From: Chara braunii
Taxonomy: Eukaryota > Streptophyta > Charophyceae > Charales > Characeae
DNA: 54,915 nt
Direction: 5' to 3'
Assembly: GCA_003427395.1 (NCBI GenBank)
Contig: BFEA01000480.1
Location: forward strand, 890,728-945,642
The notes under the pieces are model-generated. The model saw nothing but the letters and a program-made list of their open reading frames with translations. It did not search any database and was not told the origin of the DNA. Of this stretch, positions 20,660 through 31,711 are shown piece after piece (position 1 is the stretch's first letter; each line of letters opens with the position of its first letter). Both the position numbers and the translations under genes were made by a program.

Positions 20660-20845
20660 ACCGTTCCCCTTTGGCCACTTGTTTGGGCGAAAACACGTCC
20701 AGATTCGGCCTCCGTCCTAGTATACCATTCTCCGAACAAGTGAGATGCAGAAAGCAGTTCAATCTCGATTTTCTGCACCTTTCCACGAACAAGTCCAGAT
20801 TCTGTCGTTTTAATCCAATCCTCTTTGCAGATGGAACCTCCACCG
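20660..20845. mobile_element. M1-family element, copy d
   Basis: Carries ACACGTCCAGATTCGG and AAGTCCAGATTCTG with AGATGCAGAAAG and TTCTGCACCTTTCC in inverted order. The right end, TTAATCCAATCCTCTTTGC, also ends copy c near 24,692-24,710. This ties together two forms of the family. Confidence 0.6.
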
Positions 20846-20899
20846 CACGATGACGATTCTGGAGCGCGGTTGCAGAGGGTGTGACCTGCAGCCACAAGT

Positions 20900-21080
20900 T
20901 CCACTAGAGTGGTTGAGTTTCCTCAACACCTGAATCTGGACATGTTTGTGGAGATGTGCGGTTTAGAAAACTCTACGCAATTCTCTGCACCTCTCCACAA
21001 ACACGTCCAGACTCGGGTGTTTTCTAAACCGCAGATCTCGACAAACATGTCCAGATTCAGGTGTTTTCTAAACCGCACAT
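20900..21080. mobile_element. M1-family element, copy e, with an internal triplicated arm
   Basis: CACCTGAATCTGGACATGTT on the left pairs with AACATGTCCAGATTCAGGTG on the right. A further CACGTCCAGACTCGGGTGTT lies between, and GTTTTCTAAACCGCA occurs twice. One arm has been copied more than once. Confidence 0.7.
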
Positions 21081-22025
21081 CTCCACAACCCGGGGTTATT
21101 CTGGCAGCCTCAGCCACTTTCGCTTATGAGCAAAGCTCACAGACCCCCCCTTAGCTGCTTAGGATCCACAGATACAGCCACTCTACGCAATTCTCTGCCC
21201 ATCAACTGAGGCAAATTGCCTTCCGAAAAATTAAACCTTGAAGCACAGAATAAAAAGGTAAGAAACTGCTTTTTTTTTTTTAAAAATATAATAAAATAAC
21301 GATAAAAGTAGTGGTATCTCACTTGGACCGTAAAGTTCCTCTCAACTCTGTAAAACTAGTTTCTCTCGAGTCTGTAGATTTCAATCCAAGAGTACGAGAA
21401 TCAAAAAGAAAAAGAAGAAACTAGTTTTTGGAGAGCCTGTAGATCTCAAGCCAAGAGTCGAAAACAAGAAAAATGTGGCGGTCAGCTTTCTCAATCCATG
21501 TACCCAGTGCCAATCAAAAAGAAAAAGAAGAAACTAGTTTTTTTTTTTTCTTTTAAACGGACGCTTACAAGGCTTATATGTCCATCTCCCATGTACTCGT
21601 CACCTGTTGGGAGAAGTGGCAAAGCAAACAAAAACAGTGGCATACGAAGACATTAGAAGAGGGGCTGCCGAATGAATACCCATGGAAACCTGAAGCTGGG
21701 GAAGGTCATGGGTTCATGTCGAAGGTAGCGTGGGAATTAATTTCAGATAAAGGGACCAAGCGGGCGTAGGGGACTTAGACCCCATGCTACAAAACAGATC
21801 TCTCGTTGCGAAATGGTTGGTCAACGGGGAATGTTCGAGGAATAACACCCAGTGTGGGAAACAAGTGGCCAAATACTTACAAGATTAGAGGTCTAGGGGA
21901 AGATTCATTCTCATTTTGTAAATTTGGCGAGAAGTGCGGCGATGCCCAATGACTCGGAAGCTCACACGGTTAGAAGGAAATCTCAACTGCATCGTGTGCC
22001 GCTTGTTTGTGAGCCGCTCGACAGC
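21081..22025. other. No gene seen
   Basis: AATCAAAAAGAAAAAGAAGAAACTAGTTTT recurs near 21,389 and 21,513 as a partial duplication. No coding gene is supported. Confidence 0.45.
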
Positions 22026-22107
22026 GGCCCTCGTTCCACCACTCGTTAAGGGCCTTGCTGCTCGACGGCCCTCGTTCCACCACTCGTTAAGGGCCTTGCT
22101 CCACTAC
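22026..22107 (+). repeat. 41-bp unit, two copies
   Basis: GGCCCTCGTTCCACCACTCG, then TTAAGGGCCTTGCT, is repeated back to back. Confidence 0.88.
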
Positions 22108-22320
22108 TCTGCATCTACAGAAGATAAAATGTGCTGGTGCATCTTTCCATGTTCTAGAGGAAGGTTCATTCTCATTTGCACATTTGGTTAGTACTGGAGC
22201 CAGGTCGTAAATGAAACAGGCAGCTTGTGTGTAATTTGTTAACCCTCTGGCTGTATAATCTACTTGTGTTCTGTTTTTTTCTCGTCATTCTTTTTTTTGC
22301 CTTTTGAGAATGACTCTACG

Positions 22321-22369
22321 CCATTGGTGGGGAGCAGCACCTGTTGGGGAACGGGCCCAGTGTCTCTTG
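22321..22369 (+). repeat. R repeat, copy 2
   Basis: CCATTGGTGGGGAGCAGCAC then CTGTTGGGGAACGGGCCCAG; diverged from copies 1 and 4. Confidence 0.6.
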
Positions 22370-22730
22370 TATGAGAGGCTGAGGTTCTCGCAGTCTACCC
22401 AGAACTGGAAAAATAACAACCGTTGAGAGCGTAACTCGGCTTAGATTCAAAGTAGCGAATATAGACAGGAAAGTAAGGGCGTCGTGAGATACTCCTTGGG
22501 GATTTCGTCATCGTCCCACCTGTCCTCGGAAAAAGAACATGTTAAAACACTTTGAGCGCAAATCCTTGGGATCTGAGGATTTCCCAGGCAAATCGTCCTC
22601 GGCTATAACGGACCTCGCAAGGTGCTTTGGAGTGATTCATGTGGTGTTGGTGGCGGGTGTAAGAGGAAAATTGGAGGCCGAAGGCGGTGCAGTCGTTGTC
22701 CAGGGGCCGGGCAATGGACATTGTAGGCCT

Positions 22731-22872
22731 TCAACGTCATGGAAATCCTCCAACGGCCTTGTCGGCTCACCGTTGGCATTGGGTTGCGGCGGGGCGCGTC
22801 GTCAACGTCATGGAAATCCTCCAACGGCCTTGTCGGCTCACCGTTGGCATTGGGTTGCGGCGGGGCGCGTCG
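22731..22872 (+). repeat. 71-bp unit, two near-identical copies
   Basis: TCAACGTCATGGAAATCCTC starts at 22,731 and 22,802, and both units run to GGGGCGCGTCGTC. Confidence 0.92.
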
Positions 22873-24566
22873 TCATTTCCAGCTGCCTCGTTTGGGGTCC
22901 GTGGCGGTCTGGTGGGGCCTCCAACGGTTGTTAATTTTGAATTTGTGGTCGTGGTGGTGGATGCTATACGGACGACATTGCGTACTCTTGCAGTGTTTCG
23001 GACTGTCGTGCGTAGTCACTGTTTACACAGTACACGAGATCCGTGCCCATGCTATCCTCTCTCTTGTGCCGTTCATGGCTGACCTGCACTGTAGGCTGCT
23101 GTGGCGGCGGCACATCGCCATACTGCTCTTTTGGTGGTTGTAATGTTCCACTTGTGTTTCCTAGGGCGACTTCCAGAACCAGGCGAGGCAGTCGGCGAAG
23201 AAGGGGAGCAGGATGGACAAGCGGTTCATGAACAGTACACCGCCTGCAGGGTCGGGGGGTCATCACCTCACCAAGTGTTCCCGCGGAAGAACGCGGGAGG
23301 CCGTTGCGACATTGCACACCTGCAGATCTTTGCACGTCTTTCCCGTCCTCCGTTTTATCCAGCAGCCTGGCGTCGCTCGAGGGAAACCGGAGCCCAGTGC
23401 AGCGCACAGTTGAACGACAGCCTCCAAAGTTGGCACACAGTCTGGATCGTTGACCACTTTTTGTATCAGCATCCTTTCCCTGCGCCTAGAAGTTTCACCT
23501 TCATGTGGCTGGATGCTCTGTCTACTTGATAGCACCTAACAATGGCCAGCGCCACCGCCACCACTGCCGTCTTCTCAATGGACGTCAACAGTGCACAGCC
23601 ATCTCCCTCCCCACCCTCCATTGCCCACGAACTTCGAAAAGACGTGGTCACACGAGATCTTGCGTCCTTCCTCGTGTACGCGCATCCTCAGCGTCCACGT
23701 CCACGCGCCACAGATGCACTTCACACGTTGTCAGGGTGACCGGAACGGATTGTGGCACAACAGAGGTCTTTGCGCACTAGAGCTCGCACTCCAAGATGCC
23801 ATGTGCTGTCACTCAAGAAGCCAACTGGGCGACGGACCTCTTCGTGGGGCACACCTTGCACCACACATTGTGTGGCGTCGTCCTCAGTCCATGGGGAGAG
23901 AAGGAGACGGTAACATATCCACTGCCTAACCGCCTTGCTGTGAATGCATGTGTGCCGCCTTGCCGTCGTCCCTCGGTGGACCTCGAATTTCAAATTTTGG
24001 ATGTGGAAAAACATGTCTCTCGAGTGGATATCCCAAACCGCACCACGGACACACCTCCTGCTACCACATATAATCGTATAGAATTGGCCGCGGGAAGTCC
24101 CCGAGGATCCGTTCTCGGAGGATTGGTGGAACAACGCAGTCAAAAGTTCCAAAATTTCCCCGAGGACGCCCTGAGGAGTTTCTAACGAGGCTTGAACGAG
24201 AGAATTGAAACAAAACGAGATCCTGCTAAGAAGTAGAGAGAACTGAAGCCCTGTTGATGGTCCCTCTCAGCCCAGATGGCTGTTGGAACGGCATGTGTCT
24301 AGGGCCTTGCAGGTGGTGCGTACCTCAGGAAGGGTGGTCCCATAGCAGGTCGGAGTAAACTATCTTGCCGCCTTCTGCGAGGGAAGCCCACCTACAGCTT
24401 GAGGCCCACATCCCTTGGAACATTTGTCTGGTGTCTTCCAGTGCAAAACAGTTGTTTCTTGTGTGTACCCAGTCGGCTGTTATATCGTTACGCAAAGGAG
24501 CCTTAAATTGATTCAGAAGAGAGATGAGAGACTCTCTTTAAGGAATTGTCTGTCTCTCCTGGGGTG
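22873..24566. other. No gene recognised in 1.7 kb of mixed-composition DNA
   Basis: Several frames of 90-147 residues overlap on both strands (for example 22,964-23,407 minus and 23,721-24,152 minus). None shows a domain, a conserved motif or a clear splice pattern. A hidden diverged exon cannot be ruled out by eye. Confidence 0.4.
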
Positions 24567-24723
24567 AGGTCCCACTTACAAAGGGGATTGGGTTGGACGG
24601 CTGGATTTGGTTGTGTTTGTGGACAGGAGCAGGCAATCGATATTGTACTGCTTTTCTGCATCTCTGCTTAAAACACGTCCAGATTTCGGAGCTTAATCCA
24701 ATCCTCTTTGCTAGCGGGGCCTC
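24567..24723. mobile_element. M1-family element, copy c
   Basis: Ends AGGTCCCACTTACAAAGGGG and AATCCTCTTTGCTAGCGGGG form imperfect inverted arms of about 27 bp. ACACGTCCAGATTTCGG lies inside. It ends about 130 bp before the gypsy LTR. Confidence 0.65.
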
Positions 24724-24856
24724 CCCCCTGGCTGATGATTTGGCCAGATGTCTGATATCGTTTATGACTCTTGCAGCCTGCGGGGTGACTCTTCCTTTGT
24801 ATCTCCTGATTTGTTTTCTTTGTTTTTTTTCTTCTTTCATCATATATTGAACTGAT

Positions 24857-25280
24857 TGCAATCAGACTCGCTATCTTCTTCACTTCTCATACGTGCAAAC
24901 AGATAGCAATTCACACTGGCGCCAAGCGTCCACTCAAAGCTCAGAGATATGGAAACCGAGAACACAGTTCAGATGCAAACTCGCTTCATTAGGCTATGGC
25001 ACATCAGTGCCTGTACATCCCAACTCTCGTCACTGTGTCCAATCCCACTGTTCGCACATAATCCACTCTGTATCACCCTGGATATCCCACACGCTTCCCT
25101 GTATTACACACACACGCACACTAAAGCCTATCTTCACCTACAGCGGCTATGGCCGCTCAACTACTACTGACCATGGCTATGCTATCTTCCTTCAGCCCAC
25201 TTCGACTTCGGGCGATCTGCAGACCACCTCGCACAAGACGCTGGGGCAGCGCTTCCGCATGGCTCACGCAGCGAATGAAT
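24857..25280 (-). repeat. 3' LTR of the gypsy element
   Basis: Aligns with 32,941-33,360 throughout (for example GATATCCCACACGCTTCCCT). On the plus strand it starts with TG, as LTRs do. The inner edge is set by the end of similarity and could extend if the other LTR is truncated. Confidence 0.85.
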
Positions 25281-25866
25281 GAATGGCTGGGCGCTGCCTC
25301 TTGATTTATACTTCTGTAAGTCGTTGGTTTGCCCTTTTCCATCGGGCCCATGGTGCACACAGTCCCTCATGGTACTCGCTGACTGTGCAGAGTGAGACTG
25401 GGACTGGGTACCGCTGACTAAGCGAAGTTGGACTCGCCACTTGCCCGCTTGCCTCTGACTAAACGTGAGAAACTCTCGAAAGACCACTTTCGGACCTTCA
25501 GGAAGTTTGCGGACTTGGCCTTTCATAACTGTAGCAGCTACGACCTTGACCTTTCATAACTGTAGCAGCTACAACCTTGACCTTTCAGAACTTCAATAGC
25601 TATGACCCCTATGCAATTATGAGCCCTACTTCGACAGGCCTAAGGTTCAAGACTCGACAACTACTCATACCTACGACAGACAACTTTCAATTACTAACAC
25701 ACAGGTCACGGGTTCAAGACTCGTAGGGTCGACTCGATACTGTATACAGGTAAGGGTAAGGTAAGGTGAGGTTTGGGGATCGAGCCTTGGGATCCGCATG
25801 TGTCTACAAAAAGGTGAAAACCGTTTCAATCCCGCCGGCCTTAATTCGAGATCCTCCGATAATAAT
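25281..25866 (-). other. 3' untranslated part of the gypsy element
   Basis: Two copies of CCTTTCATAACTGTAGCAGC (near 25,518 and 25,551) and a B-box-like GGTCACGGGTTCAAGACTCG near 25,705 are seen. The last hints at a tRNA-derived SINE inserted here. Nothing coding is supported. Confidence 0.4.
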
Positions 25867-26483
25867 TCAGTCCAAGGCTGTACTTTTACCTTTTTTCTCT
25901 CTCTCATAGGTGCGAACTACATCGGCAGCGGTCTCAAGCAGTTCTGTTCGGGTATACGAGCGGTCGTCCTCTGGTTCTTGAAAAGCGAACCTGACCTTAT
26001 ATTGTTTTTGTGGACGTCCTCTACCTCCTGTTCTGAACACATCTTCACCTACGATACTGTCAATGTTGTACCTTCCATCCACGTCCAGAGGAATCATAGA
26101 CGTTCGTGATGGAAACTGTTGACGTGTGATACAAAGCAGCAACTTTGACGCATGAAATACTGGGTAGGTATGGAGGTACACTGGAATCTCGAAGGTGTAG
26201 GATGATCCATCCTCTTCGCCCTTGACTTCTTAGACTGGTCACGGTCCTCGGTATGCAGGCAGTAACTTTTGCGAGATGTTCTCCTCAAGAACAACGCTTT
26301 GGACTTGACCCAGACTAAGTCGCCTACTTCGAACTGTGATGGATGACGGTGCTTATTGGCTTGTTCTATCATCCTATGCTGGGCCTTCCCAAGGTTTTCT
26401 GTGAAGGTAGCGATCTCCTTCTCATAGTGTAGTGCAAACTCCCTCGTACCGGGTGGTAGCCTTTGAATCTGATTCCGGTTCAT
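25867..26483 (-). pseudogene. Integrase C-terminal region and chromodomain
   Basis: The first part (26,483 to about 26,290) has HPSQFEVGDLVWVKSKAL, typical of the region after the integrase core, near GPY/F. A second frame (26,181-25,867) has NIDSIVGEDVF then QYKVRFAFQEPEDDRSYTR, the layout of a chromodomain (strand-loop-strand, then EDD before a helix). In chromoviruses this domain steers integration to marked chromatin. A frameshift separates the two, so no full protein is made. Confidence 0.72.
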
Positions 26484-26526
26484 TTCCTTTTGATTTCGGT
26501 TTAGTCCCTCAAACGGGCTATGCGGG

Positions 26527-27250
26527 CTAAAGGACTTTTTGTAACTCGTTGGGAGTGCGACAAGTCGCTAAGGGCACATTGTTATTGTATGCGCTGGCTA
26601 CCTTCGGAAGCATCTCATCCCAGTTAAGTTGATCAGGTCTAATATAGATTTTGAAAACTTGCCGCAGAATTTTGTTTATTTGTTCAGTCTGGCCGTTGGT
26701 CTCAGGATGACGGCCAGATAGCATTAACAACCTAGAGCCATAGACTCTCATCAACTCCTTCCAAATGTGACTAGTGAACCTGGTATCTTTGTCACCAACT
26801 ATTGACAACAGGAGACCATATTCACTGCCCCAATGATCGAAGAACTTATCTATAACTAAATCCGAACGTGCCTATACGGGCAAAGAAACAAAAAAGCGTA
26901 TTTACTGAATCTATCAACTATAACCATGACTTGGCTCTTGCCATGCTTACTCTTGACCCTAGCATCCATAAAGTGAATGGACACAGAATCTCCAGGTGTT
27001 GTGGGAATCGGTAAGGGTCTGAGAAGACCGAGAGGGGCCCACGTAGTGGTCTTTTTCCATTGGCAGACTTTGCAACTGCATACATACTCTATGCAGTCAG
27101 ATTTCATACCTGACCATGTATACGCGCCTATGAGGTTGGCAAGTGTCTTTTGTCAACCAAAATATCCCTCTGTGTCGTGACATTCCCCTAGGATCAAACG
27201 AGGAATCTCTTCATTGTCGGGAAGGCACAATCGGTCAGCTACATTGGTCT
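26527..27250 (-). pseudogene. Integrase (zinc-binding and DDE core)
   Basis: The zinc-binding end shows YVCSCKVCQWKKT, with the expected His partly changed (HxxxxY). The core begins IHFMDARV (first D), continues with VMVIVDRFSKYAFLF, then VGDKDTRFTSHIWKEL (second D) and GRHPETNGQTEQINK (catalytic E). Segments 27,107-26,856 and 26,808-26,527 are in different frames, and a stop lies upstream near 27,170. The enzyme would insert the cDNA; this copy is dead. Confidence 0.9.
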
Positions 27251-27399
27251 TCTCAAATAGTAACCCATCTGCAGTGCGGTATATGGCTCAGACTCCGAAG
27301 ACTCCTTAACTCTCTTGAAGAGATAGGGTCCTGCACATATGCCTCTTTGACTTTCTGTTGCAGGTCTCTCCCTATATTCAGATAGTGAACTATGGCTCC

Positions 27400-27839
27400 A
27401 AAGTAATCAGTTTTTCTACTTAGAGCATCCACGACTACATTGTATTTCCCTTTTACTGGTTTAAGAGCAAAGTCATATTAATATATCTTTGCGGCCCACC
27501 TAGTAAGCTTAGGCGTCATCTTGGCCTATGTCTTCAGCCACCTCAGTGTCTCGTGGTCTGAATATACTTTGAAGTGTCTCCCTAGCAAGTAGTGTTTCCA
27601 GTGCTCTAGTGCTTGGCTGAGAGCGTAGAGTTCCCTCTCATAGGTAGATGTCGCTACCTTCTCTGAAGGCATCTTAGCATGAACTCGACGGGCCTATACC
27701 CATTGCCATCATCTTGTTGTAACACAACACCTATCCCATACTGACTTGCGTCATTGGTGACAACAGAAAGTAAAGATGGGTCGGCTACCTTGAGGATTGG
27801 ATACTCTATCAAGGTCCGCTTTAACTTCTTCAAGGGCAA
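27400..27839 (-). pseudogene. RNase H domain
   Basis: Begins with VTNDASQYGIGVVLQQDD (catalytic D in NDAS) and RPVEFM, then shifts frame near 27,690. In the new frame YERELYALSQALEHWK and FKVYSDHETLRWL follow, with the conserved E and D. It ends near VKGKYNVVVDALSR. An in-frame TAG lies after LRWLKT. It would remove RNA during cDNA synthesis; broken here. Confidence 0.88.
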
Positions 27840-27967
27840 TGTACAGTCTTTGTCTCACTTTCATATTGCCTATTTCTTTAGTAACATGCGAAGGGGAGCG
27901 GCGATAGTGGAGAAGTTCCTCACAAATTTTTCATGATAGTTGGCTAGGCATAGGAACGACCGCAACT

Positions 27968-28928
27968 TTAACAGTGTGCGAGGCATTGGTCAATCTCTAT
28001 CGCCGCTATTTTGGTGTCCTCGGGTTTTATGCCATCTCCATCTAAAATGTGGCCCAAGTACAGGACTTGTGTCTTGGCCCACTTGCATTTCTTTGCATTA
28101 ATCTTGAAGTTAGCTTCCTTGGGCTTCTCCAAGACCTGCCTCAGATGATCCTCATGCTCCTGTAGGGTCTTGCTAAAAACTAGAATATCGTCCAAGTACA
28201 CTACAAGGAATCTATCCAACCAAGGCCTAAATAAATCATTCATACATCGCTGGAATGTCGTTGGCGCATTGGTTAATCCAAAGGGCATAATTATAAACTC
28301 GTAGTGTCCATATCTCGTGCGGAAAGTCGTTTTGTACTGGTCATTATGATGAACTTCTATCTGATCATAACCAGATTTCAAGTCTAACTTGTAAAAATAC
28401 TTGCAGCCCTCCACCCGATATAAAAGATTATCTATATGGGGCAGTGGTTCTGCATTCTTTATTGTGACGAGGTTGAGACTCAACCTGCTTAGTTAATCCT
28501 CTGGATCCTAGAGCAATCAATGTTGGCAGGGTTTTCTCTGCTCCAGTCTGTATTTTCATTATGTATATGGGACGTTGGACCCGCTTTCCAGCCCGTGACG
28601 CTCCCCACCAATAGATGGAGCCTCCGCCCCGGTGCTAGCGGTGTTTGCTCTTACCAGCACCTCTAGCAGTGGAGAGGGTTGTTTTGAAGGGAAAAAAAAA
28701 TTAAAAAAATAAAAAAAAATTCTATAGTCTATGCACATTCTAAGCTCTCACTCCTTCTTGGGGATAAAAAGAACAGGTGCTCAAAATGGAGATGAATTGG
28801 GCCTAATCCAACCCTTCTCGAGGAGCTCCTCCAACCGCTTGCGCAACTCCTTTAACTCCCTTGGGGACATTCTGTATATGGCTCCCTTAGGAGTCCTACT
28901 GCCGGGTTTCATCTTTATGCGACGCTAG
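27968..28928 (-). pseudogene. Reverse transcriptase, split by an insertion
   Basis: The N-terminal part (28,928 to 28,726) reads SPRELKELRKRLEELLEKG, then APVLFIPKKE and MCIDYR. The frame then enters a 218-bp insertion. The rest (28,507-27,968) reads VTIKNAEPLPHIDNL, DLKSGYDQI, MPFGLTNAPTTFQ and the catalytic VYLDDILVFS, then KCKWAKTQVLYLGHI. Besides the insertion there are two in-frame stops near 28,745-28,790 and a frameshift near 28,490. All seven RT blocks can be followed, so the family call is firm. Confidence 0.94.
28508..28725 (+). mobile_element. A-tailed 218-bp insertion in the RT (contains R repeat copy 3)
   Basis: It lies exactly between CIDYR and GLTK of the RT. On the plus strand it ends in an A-rich tail (AAAAAAAAATTAAAAAAATA and further A's) and contains the R repeat in reverse at 28,569-28,622. 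The tail suggests a retroposed, SINE-like insertion; flanking TCT could be a short target duplication. The family is unknown. Confidence 0.65.
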
Positions 28929-29398
28929 ATCGGCCTCGACACTACTCCTGTAGGCTACTTAGTTAAGTCTATGTGTACTCCTCCAACGGTTTAGCAATAG
29001 CAGGATCTATGGGTTTCTCTTCTTTAGGTTCAGTGACAGGCTTGACATAGGCTACAAAAACGTGTTATTCTCATTGCTCCTTTTTAACCAAACGTGCAAA
29101 CGCGGGAGCACTGAGACAGCAATGTGCCGACTATTTTTAACATGTGTGACCCAGGAATGACCATGCATAGATTACCTCTATTTGTTTGGTCTGTGCTAAT
29201 TACAACTTTTTTGCTTTTATTGTCACTTCCAGTATTAGCACGTGCTATTACTATGCTATTAACTGATAGAAATTTTAATACCAGGGAGTTGTCCACTCTT
29301 GACAAATGAAACAAACGCGCATTTTTTACTTCGCTTGATGGACTAGAAAGCCTACACTCGTGCTCTCTCAAGTGGAGTGTGGCCCCTGCTGCCTCTCC

Positions 29399-29698
29399 CT
29401 AGTCCATTCCTGGGACCATGTCGAAAGGAAGGCCATCCTCTACGAGGAGAGTCGGGGAATGAAGAACTTTCTTCACCTTCCCATCCTTCTCTATGCGAAA
29501 GTACATTTGAACCCCCTCTACGTAATCCTCGAGTCGCATATTGCGATTGTTTGTGAGGATACTGACTCTAGGGTTCTCTAACTTTTGGACTTTGACATTC
29601 AATTTCAGCTTTTGCAACACTTTTCTACTGATATAGGTGCGGGTGGCCCCACTGTCTATAAGGGCCCCTACTCTACCTCTAAAGAGTTTTACATCCAC
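29399..29698 (-). pseudogene. Retroviral-type aspartic protease
   Basis: A 99-residue open segment, VGALIDSGATRTYISRKVL, has the aspartic-protease active site DSGAT near its start; the segment ends LPFDMVPGMD, the usual (D)ILGMDWL-like block. It would cut the gag-pol product. The segment is open but its connections to gag upstream and RT downstream are broken. Confidence 0.88.
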
Positions 29699-29949
29699 TA
29701 AAACTAGTTATCCTTTCGCGTCCTTCTTCATCTTGGCCCAAACGGGCATCCTCTCCTTCAATTCTTCAGTCACGCCTGTGAGGGAAGTGCCTAAAGAGTC
29801 TCTAATACAAGCACTTTCTGGATAGAGATCTAGGCACTGGCCAGCAACCTCTGCCATAGACACGTGGTTTGGGAGTATCTATGTGGCGCGCACACTCTTC
29901 TTCGTTGGGTATAGGGATAGGGGCCGTTGCGACCCCTACCGGCAGGTGC

Positions 29950-30933
29950 CTTTTGCTGCCTGTGCAACAAACTGGGCTTCTCTATATTGAGGGCAGTACT
30001 TTATAATGTGAATCGGATCACCGGTGGCAGACCAGGGTGTCATCCATCCCTCCTAGGTGAACGATTGTAACGAGAGCGGTTTTGCAGGGCACCTTGACCC
30101 CTACCTCTCGCTTGGCGGCCTCCTCCAAGTGGTCAAGGACCTGGGAACATCCAGATGGAAACCTGACCCCCTTGGTCAGTAACCCAGCGAGCTTCATAAG
30201 TTCGGGCATGACACGATAGAATAGGTTGACTAACTGGGTCTCAGTGACCCCATGATCAAGGATAGTGACCAACTCGTCCATAACACCCTTGAGTGCCCTG
30301 ACACTCCTCCACTGGAGGGAATGAATGGTCTGCAGTTTGTCAGAAGCTTTAACGCTTCGTGTGACATCTGCAAACCTTTCGCACAATAATTTGAAAAACT
30401 CACTGAGAGGGGTGATTGTAGAATAGGCAACCATATCGTTATATCACTTAGCAGCGAGACAAAGCGACCTGGCGAAGCTCGCTGCTTCGTCTTTGAGTGC
30501 ATGGAAGGCTATGAGCACATGTTCGTCGGGCGACATTTTTGAAGATGCACGTATCGAAGTTCTCCTCCTTCTTTCCACTATAGGAATCAGGGAACTTCAC
30601 CTTGGCAGACTTTCTATGGGGATGAACTTCCTCCTTTCTTGGAGGTGCTAGTTTAGCACTTTCTATAGCTTTTGTGCAGAATCGCTCTGTGCTCTCCATC
30701 CTTGTTTTAACTTTTGTGCCCACGTGAATGATCATTTCACGTGCGAACTCTCTGAATCCTAGACGTATGGACCACAACGTTACATCCTGGCTTCTTGCAA
30801 ATTCGTATTGCTCATCCCTGACTTTGGCCACAAGTTCAATATTCCTCGCCATCACTTCCATCTTCGCCTGAACATCTGCTTGCTGCTCTAGCTGTGCTCT
30901 TTGCTCCTTCACAGCCTCTAACTCCTTCGCCAC
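29950..30933 (-). pseudogene. gag core with decayed zinc knuckle
   Basis: Segment 30,933-30,448 is a coiled-coil-like region followed by KVKFPDSYSGKKEENFD, a gag entry motif. Segment 30,434-30,018 has LSEFFKLLCERFADVTRS, then VTETQLVNLFYRVMPEL, the usual retrotransposon gag helix region. After it, GDPIHIIKYCPQYR keeps the second half of a CCHC zinc knuckle but the first two Cys positions now read Trp and Thr. A frameshift separates the two segments. Gag would form the particle around the RNA. Confidence 0.78.
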
Positions 30934-30939
30934 CTAACT

Positions 30940-31000
30940 GGCTCCATCTGTTGGTGGGGAGCAGCACCTGCTGGAAAGCAGGTCTAGCGTCCCTTGAATA
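30940..31000 (+). repeat. R repeat, copy 4, interrupting gag
   Basis: GGCTCCATCTGTTGGTGGGG then AGCAGCACCTGCTGG; closest to copy 1. It sits between the N-terminal ORF and the gag core and is followed by about 90 bp that looks foreign to both. Confidence 0.65.
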
Positions 31001-31009
31001 CATCTTTGT

Positions 31010-31711
31010 TCAGAGAGAATGACTGAGAAAAGGCCTGCCAGCATTGATTGTTCTGGTGTCCAGAGGATTAACTGTGCAGAATATTGAGCAATAAGGGAAA
31101 CAAATTTCTATCATCTGGCGCTTTAAAGGATCCTCTTCGGCCTCCAACTCCTTAACAACGTCCTCTTGTTCTGCCCCGGGAACATACAACATCGCCTCCT
31201 CTTCTTCTTCCAAGGACAGGTTGGTTACCCACTTAGAGACCTTCCTCTCCAACCACGGGTCTCCTTTCGTGCCACTAGATTCCCCTCTCTCTCTCTGGTC
31301 ATCCTTCTTAACAGGGGAACCTCCTCTTCTACCCTTTTCTTCTTCTACTTCTTCCACCGCTTTCATTTTTTCTTCCTCCTCTTTTTTCATCCTTTCTAGC
31401 TCCTCCTCCAACTTCTTTATTTTTGCGGCCTGCTCCTGCAACAAGGTCAATTTCTTGGCCTGCTTCACCACTTCCTTCTTTTCTTTCTTGGCCTTATGCT
31501 TGGCCATAATTCTCGCAGCCTCCTCCTCTTGCTCCTTGGTGTAGGGAGTGGTGCCAGTACCACCCCTGGTCTCTACCCTACACGTGAAGGTGTTCCAGAA
31601 ACCTAACGGAAAGAGGAGACGCCAGAGGGTCCCCAAGAGGGAGAATCCCACGAGCAGACCGTACATAGGGTAGTCGTCCATGGTGGTAGGTGCATGACAA
31701 GACTGTCCCAC
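31010..31711 (-). CDS. N-terminal gag-side ORF of the gypsy element (233 aa)
   Basis: Open for 233 residues from an ATG. Residues about 15-45 are hydrophobic (YGLLVGFSLLGTLWRLLFPL), then a K/E-rich stretch predicted as coiled coil (about 60-130) and a charged tail with SLEEEEEAMLYVPG. The last 40 residues enter the inserted R-repeat region, so the natural end has been replaced. No known domain apart from the coiled coil. Similar K/E-rich leaders are recalled from charophyte retroelement proteins; that is memory, not a search. Confidence 0.55.
   Translation of the reverse strand: MGQSCHAPTTMDDYPMYGLLVGFSLLGTLWRLLFPLGFWNTFTCRVETRGGTGTTPYTKEQEEEAARIMAKHKAKKEKKEVVKQAKKLTLLQEQAAKIKKLEEELERMKKEEEEKMKAVEEVEEEKGRRGGSPVKKDDQRERGESSGTKGDPWLERKVSKWVTNLSLEEEEEAMLYVPGAEQEDVVKELEAEEDPLKRQMIEICFPYCSIFCTVNPLDTRTINAGRPFLSHSL

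Noticed and set aside
22539-23535. Host protein gene suggested by overlapping frames of 90-147 residues
   Set aside because: Frames overlap on both strands, two contain the 71-bp duplication, and none has a recognisable motif.
25748-25785. GGTAAGG repeats as interstitial telomere sequence
   Set aside because: The units are irregular and do not match TTTAGGG or TTTTAGGG.
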